Source: an uncultured Acidaminococcus sp.
GTDB lineage: Bacteria; Bacillota; Negativicutes; Acidaminococcales; Acidaminococcaceae
Assembly: GCA_900315205.1 (NCBI GenBank)
Contig: OMYF01000009.1
Coordinates: forward strand, 1-58,941
Direction of reading: 5' to 3'
Length of the DNA: 58,941 nucleotides
Of the stretch, positions 53,989 to 58,941 are shown piece after piece. Made by a program: the position numbers and the translations under genes. The notes below the pieces were generated by a model. It ran no database searches. It was not told where the DNA came from and was given only the letters and a program-made list of their open reading frames with translations. How positions within the stretch are numbered: the stretch's first letter is position 1; each line of letters begins with the position of its first letter.

Positions 53989-54249
53989 TTATTTCGTGAC
54001 AAAGGGATTGGCAAAGATCAGTACGATCGCGATGACGGAAGCAATGATGGGGATGGATTCGACAAGGCCGATGGCGATCAGCATGTTCACCTGGAAGTTG
54101 CCGGCCTGTTCCGGCTGGCGGGCCATACATTCCAGAGCCTTCTGGGCCACATTGGAATCTCCGCGCGTGGCAGCGATGGAAGCTCCGACGCCGATAGCGG
54201 CAGCGCCCAAAATAGAAGCGACGATAATCAGGGTTGTATTGTCAATCAT
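53989..54249 (-). CDS. atpE: ATP synthase c subunit (possible two-carboxylate type)
   Basis: This 86-residue rotor-ring protein has two membrane helices joined by the ARQPEQ loop. Helix 2 carries the ion-binding Glu64 (GLVESIPII). Aligned by eye without gaps to the Ilyobacter Na+ c subunit, helix 1 has Asp31 at the position of its Gln32, giving a D31/E64 pair like the E32/E65 pair described for Fusobacterium. Ser65 of the Na+ site is present, but the Thr and Tyr ligands are Ile. The usual Gly-x-Gly repeat is replaced by other small residues (S24, A26, T28, G30, S32). ATG 54249 was chosen as the family start. Coupling ion (Na+ or H+) is unresolved. Confidence 0.93.
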   Translation of the reverse strand: MIDNTTLIIVASILGAAAIGVGASIAATRGDSNVAQKALECMARQPEQAGNFQVNMLIAIGLVESIPIIASVIAIVLIFANPFVTK

Positions 54250-54303
54250 TTTCTTTTCCTTTCCTCTCACTCAGAATGGCCGTAAGCACGGCCTCAAAGC
54301 ATC

Positions 54304-55002
54304 TCAGTATTTGATCTTGAAGATCGGTGCCAGGGCAATGATGGTCAGCATCGTAAAGATAAAGGCCTGCAGGAACCCGATGATCAGGCTGAAACCGATC
54401 CAGATATTCGGCACCACGAAGGGTACGAGCTGATACAGCACAGCGAGCAGGATCTCGCCGGCCAGGATGTTGCCAAACAGACGCAGTGCCATGGTCAGGG
54501 GCTTTGCCAGTTCCTCCAGGATGTTCAGGGGCAGCATCAGGGCAATGGGAGAAACGAGGTGCTTGAAGTACCTTGGTCCCTGCTTGATGCAGCCGAAGAC
54601 ATAAGCGGCCACAGCCACGGTAATGGAAAGTCCCAGTGCCACGTTGATGTCATTGGTCGGAGAAGACAGCTGCACAAAGATCGAAGGCAGCATCCCTAAT
54701 TCATTGCCGACAAAGATGTAGAGGAACAACGTGATGACGAAAGGAGTCGCCATCCGGCGTCCTTCGATGCCCAGGTTCGCATCCATGAGCTTGTCGAGCC
54801 ATTCGATGAACATCTCAACGAAGTTCTGGATCCCGCTCGGGATGACCTCCACCCTGCGTGTTGCGGCAAAGACCACCACGGCCACGATGATCATGGTCAG
54901 CCAGGACATATAGATCGTCTGCATATTCAGGACGACGCCCGGCAGGACTTCAGCAGTTCCATAATGGATGATACTTGACCCTGCGGCTTCCGCAATACCC
55001 AT
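54304..55002 (-). CDS. atpB: ATP synthase a subunit
   Basis: This 232-residue membrane stator has five to six helices and the essential Arg (near 174) in MALRLFGNILAGE. The preceding PLNILEELAKPLT is typical. ATG 55002 was preferred to an upstream extension as it gives the family length and a GGAG site 7 bases away. Confidence 0.94.
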   Translation of the reverse strand: MGIAEAAGSSIIHYGTAEVLPGVVLNMQTIYMSWLTMIIVAVVVFAATRRVEVIPSGIQNFVEMFIEWLDKLMDANLGIEGRRMATPFVITLFLYIFVGNELGMLPSIFVQLSSPTNDINVALGLSITVAVAAYVFGCIKQGPRYFKHLVSPIALMLPLNILEELAKPLTMALRLFGNILAGEILLAVLYQLVPFVVPNIWIGFSLIIGFLQAFIFTMLTIIALAPIFKIKY

Positions 55003-55024
55003 ACAATCACTCCTTTTCCTATTT

Positions 55025-55423
55025 TTATTTCTTGATATGGATGCCCAGCGTGGCCATATGGACCACAAGGCAGACATAAAAAGCCAGATAAGCGATGAAC
55101 ACCCGCTCGACCCGGGCCTTCAGCAGGACTGCAGCTGCCGCGAAAAGGAGCAGCCCCGCGATCCGCTCGAACATGACCCACCGCATATGTGCGGCAGCCC
55201 CGGCGGGCGTTTTCTGCATCCCCCGGTCGATCCCATGCAGAAAAAGGAAGGTATCACAAAGACCTGCTCCCAGGGAAAGCAGCATGGTCAGCCAGGAGTC
55301 CCGCAGCAGGAGAAAGATCCCTGCAAGCACGGCGGCCGTCACGAGCTGACGTCTGAAAAGCCGGACGAGCTGCCCGTGGAGCGTCCTCTCTTCCGGTGCT
55401 CCCGTTCCGTTCCGGGCGGCCAT
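55025..55423 (-). CDS. atpI: ATP synthase subunit I (AtpI-like)
   Basis: This 132-residue protein has four predicted membrane helices (about 27-43, 47-63, 81-100 and 106-125) and lies directly before atpB. AtpI proteins help assemble the c ring or carry Mg2+. ATG 55423 lies 4 bases after the wecB stop. A TTG 7 codons upstream is an alternative but would overlap wecB. Confidence 0.8.
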   Translation of the reverse strand: MAARNGTGAPEERTLHGQLVRLFRRQLVTAAVLAGIFLLLRDSWLTMLLSLGAGLCDTFLFLHGIDRGMQKTPAGAAAHMRWVMFERIAGLLLFAAAAVLLKARVERVFIAYLAFYVCLVVHMATLGIHIKK

Positions 55424-55427
55424 GTGC

Positions 55428-56588
55428 TTACCGGCCGCCGTCAAATTCCGGCATCACATCCACGGGCAGGCCGTGGGAATGAAGGAGGAAGCTGACGATC
55501 CTCTTCGAAGCTTTGCCGTCCCCGTAGGGATTGACCGCTTCGGACATGGAACGGTAGTATTTTGCGTCGTTGAGGAGCCGGGAAGTGGCAGCATAGACGT
55601 CTTCCTTGCCCGTGCCGATCAGCTTGACCGTCCCTGCCGTCACTGCTTCCGGGCGCTCCGTCGTGTTCCGCAGCACCAGTACCGGCTTGCCCAGGGCAGG
55701 AGCTTCTTCCTGGATCCCGCCGGAATCCGTCAGGACGATATCCACCCGGGCCATCAGGTTGGCAAAAGGCTCGTAGTCCATGGGCTCCAGCAGATGGACC
55801 CGGTCCATCTTCCCAAGGACGGCCTCCGCCACTTCCCGCACTTTGGGGTTCTTGTGCATCGGGAAGATCGCTTCAGCATCGGGATTGTCCTTCAGCACTT
55901 CTTTCAGTGCCTGATAGACGTGACGCATCGGTGCGCCCAGGTTTTCGCGGCGGTGCGTCGTCATAAGGATCAGTTTATGTCCGGAGCGGAGCGCTTCCTC
56001 CAGTTTGGGGTTATGGAAATCAAAGTCCTTCCTGACCGTTGTCTGCAGCGCGTCGATGACCGTGTTGCCCGTGACGTAGATATTCTCTTCCGGCACATTT
56101 TCCTTCAGCAGGTTCGCTTTGGCTGTAGAAGTCGGAGAGAAATGGAAATCCGTCAGAGCCGCAGTGAGCTTGCGGTTCATCTCCTCGGGGAAGGGAGAAA
56201 ACTTGTTGCCCGTCCGCAGACCGGCTTCCACATGCCCGATGGGGATCTGCCTGTAAAAAGCAGCGAGGGCTCCCACAAAGGTCGTCGTCGTGTCCCCATG
56301 GACCAGGACGATATCGGGTGCTGCCTTTTCCAGGACGTCCTTCAGTCCCATCAGGGCCCGGCAGGTCACATCGTACAGGGTCTGGCCCGCCGTCATGATA
56401 TTGAGGTCGTAATCCGGCACGATCCCGAACAGGCTGAGGACCTGGTCGAGCATCTCCCGGTGCTGGGCCGTCACGGCCACAACGGGCTCCAGATACTCCG
56501 GATACTTCCGCATCTCCAGAACAAGCGGGCACATCTTGATGGCCTCGGGACGCGTCCCAAAGATTGTCATGACTTTGAGTTTGTTCAT
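55428..56588 (-). CDS. wecB: WecB, UDP-GlcNAc 2-epimerase (non-hydrolysing)
   Basis: This 386-residue enzyme makes UDP-ManNAc for wall or surface polymers. It opens LKVMTIFGTRPEAIKMCPLV and contains HVEAGLRTG, TTHRRENLG and LTDSGGIQEEAPALGKPVLVLRNTTERPE, all diagnostic. It lies between wecA and atpI and is separated from atpI by only 4 bases. Confidence 0.94.
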   Translation of the reverse strand: MNKLKVMTIFGTRPEAIKMCPLVLEMRKYPEYLEPVVAVTAQHREMLDQVLSLFGIVPDYDLNIMTAGQTLYDVTCRALMGLKDVLEKAAPDIVLVHGDTTTTFVGALAAFYRQIPIGHVEAGLRTGNKFSPFPEEMNRKLTAALTDFHFSPTSTAKANLLKENVPEENIYVTGNTVIDALQTTVRKDFDFHNPKLEEALRSGHKLILMTTHRRENLGAPMRHVYQALKEVLKDNPDAEAIFPMHKNPKVREVAEAVLGKMDRVHLLEPMDYEPFANLMARVDIVLTDSGGIQEEAPALGKPVLVLRNTTERPEAVTAGTVKLIGTGKEDVYAATSRLLNDAKYYRSMSEAVNPYGDGKASKRIVSFLLHSHGLPVDVMPEFDGGR

Positions 56589-56718
56589 ACTTTCCTCTCT
56601 CCGTTTCCTCAGGGATCCAATGGTCCATCCATCCGATCCCTGTCTGTAAAAATCCCATGCGTACGGTTTACAGGGGACCGTACACCCCGGTATCCCGGCT
56701 GCCAGGGTCCGGACCGTC

Positions 56719-57729
56719 TCAGCGGTCCTTCAGGATACCGATCTTTTTGGCTCCCACAAAGATGAAAGCCACCAGCAACGCCAGGAGCACAATGGCATAG
56801 ATGCCTTCGACCTCAGTCAGAAGGATTGCGGTAAGGCACAGCCCCGCACTGATGAGATACATGAAGATGACAGCCTGGCGCTGACTGAATCCCATGGCAA
56901 GCAGCCGGTGATGGATATGGCCCTTGTCGGGCTGGAAGATCGGCCGGTTGTTCTTGTAGCGGCGTATAATGGCAAAGGCCGTGTCCATGATGGGCAGGCC
57001 CAGAGCAATCGCCGGGACGAGGAGTGCAATCGTGGCAGCACTCTTGACAGCCCCGAAAATCGATATGGCCGCCAGCATATAGCCGAGGAAAAGGCTTCCC
57101 GTGTCTCCCATGAAAATCGTCGCCGGATTGAAATTGTAACGGATAAAACCAATGATGCCGCCCGCCAGACAGGCCGTCAGTACGGCAACGGGGTAAAGCC
57201 CCTGCTGCAGTGCCACCATGATGACCGTCACGGAGGCTATCGCCGATACACCGGCCGCCAGCCCGTCCAGTCCGTCAATGAGGTTCACTACATTGGTGAA
57301 GCTGACTATCCAGAAGACGGTAAAGGGCACCGCCAGGTAATCCAAATAAAAATAGCCGCCCCATGGATTGTTCAGCCATTCGATCCGAACGCCGAACAGT
57401 ACCGGCACCAGGGCTGCTGCGATTTGACCTGCGAGCTTGACCCTGGCAGCAAGCTGGAACATATCATCCGCTATCCCCACTGCAGCGATCACACAGCCGC
57501 CCAGCAGGATCCCGATAACGTCCGTTGTCAGCTCCATGGTCGTAAGTGCTGCCGTCATGAATGCGATGACGATGGCCAGGCCGCCCATACGGGGCATGAT
57601 CCTGTGATGTACTTTTCGGGCATTGGGTCTGTCCACGGCACCAAGCCGGAACGCCAGCCTCTTGACCGCCGGTGTCAGGGCCCAGCTGATCAGCAGGGAC
57701 AGTCCTAAAGCCACAAGATATGATTTCAC
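56719..57729 (-). CDS. wecA: WecA/TagO-type UDP-GlcNAc:polyprenyl-phosphate GlcNAc-1-phosphate transferase
   Basis: This 336-residue membrane enzyme of the MraY/WecA family has about ten helices. Catalytic segments are IADDMFQL, NVVNLIDGLDGLAAG, NPATIFMGDTGSLFLG and the HIHHRLL motif of the GlcNAc-type branch. It starts synthesis of a lipid-linked surface glycan, with wecB supplying the next sugar. A promoter is upstream and a weak inverted repeat (56661-56683) lies before wecB. Confidence 0.93.
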   Translation of the reverse strand: MKSYLVALGLSLLISWALTPAVKRLAFRLGAVDRPNARKVHHRIMPRMGGLAIVIAFMTAALTTMELTTDVIGILLGGCVIAAVGIADDMFQLAARVKLAGQIAAALVPVLFGVRIEWLNNPWGGYFYLDYLAVPFTVFWIVSFTNVVNLIDGLDGLAAGVSAIASVTVIMVALQQGLYPVAVLTACLAGGIIGFIRYNFNPATIFMGDTGSLFLGYMLAAISIFGAVKSAATIALLVPAIALGLPIMDTAFAIIRRYKNNRPIFQPDKGHIHHRLLAMGFSQRQAVIFMYLISAGLCLTAILLTEVEGIYAIVLLALLVAFIFVGAKKIGILKDR

Positions 57730-57785
57730 TCAAATCCCCTTCTGCGGAAAAATCCGCGCAGATATTTCTTTGCACAGTACACTTA

Positions 57786-57814
57786 ATTATAGTACATCCC
57801 CATCAAATCTACAA
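57786..57814 (-). promoter_or_regulatory. Promoter of wecA and probably of wecB-atp
   Basis: TTGTAG (57809-57814), a 17-bp spacer and TATAAT (57786-57791) lie 57 bases above wecA. No terminator is clear between here and 48422, so the wec and atp genes may form one transcript. Confidence 0.6.
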
Positions 57815-57922
57815 TGGATTTACCGGAAGAGGCATGCCCCGGGAAGGCTCCCGGGCGCACCAGGAAACCGCTGCAGGCCGCCCGGCAGGAGGCTCTGCCG
57901 GTTCCGCAAAGTCCCTGCAGCT

Positions 57923-58585
57923 TCAGACAGCAGGTGTGCCGGCTTTCCCCGCATTTTCACCGTCGGCAGCTGCCGGACCGGGTGCATCGGAAAAGAGAAT
58001 CAGCCCGCCGCGCCGTCTGTACCCCGTATGCCACAGCTCCTTCAGATCCATCCAGCGCCAGGTGCCGTACGTCGTCACCTTGACGGCGCAGACCGACTCA
58101 AAGCTGTCATAGCCTGTCAGCAGGTACCAGTGCCACACCAGATCGGAAAAAGACGGCTGGCGGTGCTTCAATGTCAGGACGGGGACGGGCCAGCCTGCGT
58201 CGAGCTGCTTCCTTACAGTTGCCTGCGTCGCCTCATAAGGTTCGGTGCCGTCCCAGCCGGCGACTTTCAGATCCTCTACACCCTGCTCCTGCAGATAGCG
58301 GGAAAATCCTTCTTCGTAGATTTCCAGGCGGTCGATACCCGTAAAACGGGGACGCAGATACGGTTTCAGCTTCATGCCCAGCGTGACATACTCATGCCGT
58401 GTCAGCTCCTCCCGGGCTTCAGGGCAGGCTGCACGCCGCCCCTTGTACAAAGCGAAATAGATGCTGCAGTCCGTAGCCGTCACAGCCGCGCAGCCGCCAA
58501 GCTTCATCCAGCGGTCGTGGGTAAACCATTCCTGGCTGCCGCCGAATGCCCCTTCGATCTGGAAATAAGGAAGTTCCTTGCGCAT
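57923..58585 (-). CDS. Probable papain-fold (C39-like) protein of unknown function
   Basis: This 220-residue protein lacks a signal peptide. LGGCAAVTATDCSIY (Cys32) followed much later by WHWYLLTGYDSFE (His152) resembles the Cys and His motifs of C39-like cysteine peptidases, with Asp160 or Asp180 as a possible third residue. The C-terminal 20 residues are low-complexity (Ala, Gly, Pro). I do not recognise the exact family. It could be a cysteine peptidase or a transferase-like relative. It reads toward wecA, 193 bases away, with a GC-rich hairpin (about 57835-57870) between. Confidence 0.65.
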   Translation of the reverse strand: MRKELPYFQIEGAFGGSQEWFTHDRWMKLGGCAAVTATDCSIYFALYKGRRAACPEAREELTRHEYVTLGMKLKPYLRPRFTGIDRLEIYEEGFSRYLQEQGVEDLKVAGWDGTEPYEATQATVRKQLDAGWPVPVLTLKHRQPSFSDLVWHWYLLTGYDSFESVCAVKVTTYGTWRWMDLKELWHTGYRRRGGLILFSDAPGPAAADGENAGKAGTPAV

Positions 58586-58941
58586 TGGATCACCGCTTTC
58601 TTTTTATGGGACTGCTGCCTGCAGCAGCAGTTTCCCGGATACCCTTACAGTGTAGCATATCCGGAGGGGTCCTGTTGTCTGCCTATTCGGAGGAGACTGT
58701 CCGGAAACCCTTACCGTGTGCCGCGCCGGCTGTTTCCCGCTGCACCGGAGGCACTTCGTCCGGGGCGGCGGACCGTACCTGCCCGGCACTGCCATTTCCG
58801 ACCGGAGAAAGACAGCCCTCCGGCAGTGCCTGATATTTCTTAACCTTAGTGTAAAATAGTTCTCGGTGGAATGAATAATCCCTTATAAAGTTGCAAAAAG
58901 AAAGACCTTCATCTTAAAATAGTTTTTGCTACAAAACTTAA
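58586..58941. other. Intergenic edge region with short repeats
   Basis: There is no gene I can support. Two related stretches, 58631-58653 and 58697-58719, share the core CCCTTAC-GTGT and flanking CCGG. A weaker third (CTTAACCTTAGTGTAAAA) begins near 58838. A possible extended -10 (TGC-TACACT) overlaps the first copy. The last 100 bases are AT-rich, with TAAAATAGTT occurring twice. Confidence 0.4.

Overview
The window is a GC-rich stretch in which every gene I can support reads on the minus strand. It comes from a diderm (outer-membrane-bearing) Firmicute of the class Negativicutes. The evidence is the combination of tandem SLH-domain porins of the OmpM type, a complete Kdo/lipid A/Lpt set, BamA with only three POTRA repeats, TamB, and an Mla system whose MlaD carries its own beta-barrel and has no MlaB or MlaC beside it. 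Acidaminococcaceae is my best guess for the family, but I cannot prove it from the sequence. I saw no rRNA, tRNA, CRISPR array, integrase or transposase.

Layout in low-to-high coordinates (genes are transcribed from high to low). 1-348: a small inverted-repeat element and a heptanucleotide tandem repeat. 349-6924: four tandem OmpM-type porin genes, each with its own leader and terminator; the third is broken by a nonsense codon. 7214-8811: YqgF-like nuclease and a DUF3084 coiled-coil protein. 8985-21789: an operon running lpxB, msbA, waaA-lpxK fusion, kdsB, kdsA, kdsD, kdsC, lpxL, lptC, lptA, lptB, lptF/G. 22133-36618: tamB, bamA, three ompH/skp paralogues, lpxD, a small YjbH-like barrel protein, a second lpxL-type gene, an lpxC-fabZ fusion, lpxA and lpxI, ending at a terminator. 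36997-41203: tolC-type channel and mlaE-mlaF-mlaD. 41531-45331: SpoIVB/S55-type protein, a small biotinyl-fold protein, and an AMIN plus phosphodiester glycosidase protein. 45465-48231: a small membrane protein, murA and mreB. 48482-57729: wecA, wecB and the F1Fo ATP synthase operon. 57923-58585: a probable papain-fold (C39-like) protein of unknown role.

Taken together this is nearly a complete outer-membrane construction kit. It holds lipid A and Kdo synthesis, flipping (MsbA), the Lpt bridge without LptD, barrel insertion (BamA), periplasmic chaperones (OmpH), lipid transport (TamB, Mla), peptidoglycan precursor and shape genes (MurA, MreB), and porins that tie the outer membrane to peptidoglycan.

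The most unusual observation is in the ATP synthase operon. There is no separate atpH (delta) gene. Instead the alpha subunit carries about 100 extra N-terminal residues that match the C-terminal, b-binding domain of delta, while the N-terminal domain of delta is absent. The c subunit in the same operon has an acidic residue (D31) in helix 1 at the Na+-ligand position, in addition to the usual helix-2 carboxylate (E64). Other notable points are a conserved 18-nt motif at a near-constant distance in all four porin leaders, the nonsense mutation in porin 3, and several gene fusions.
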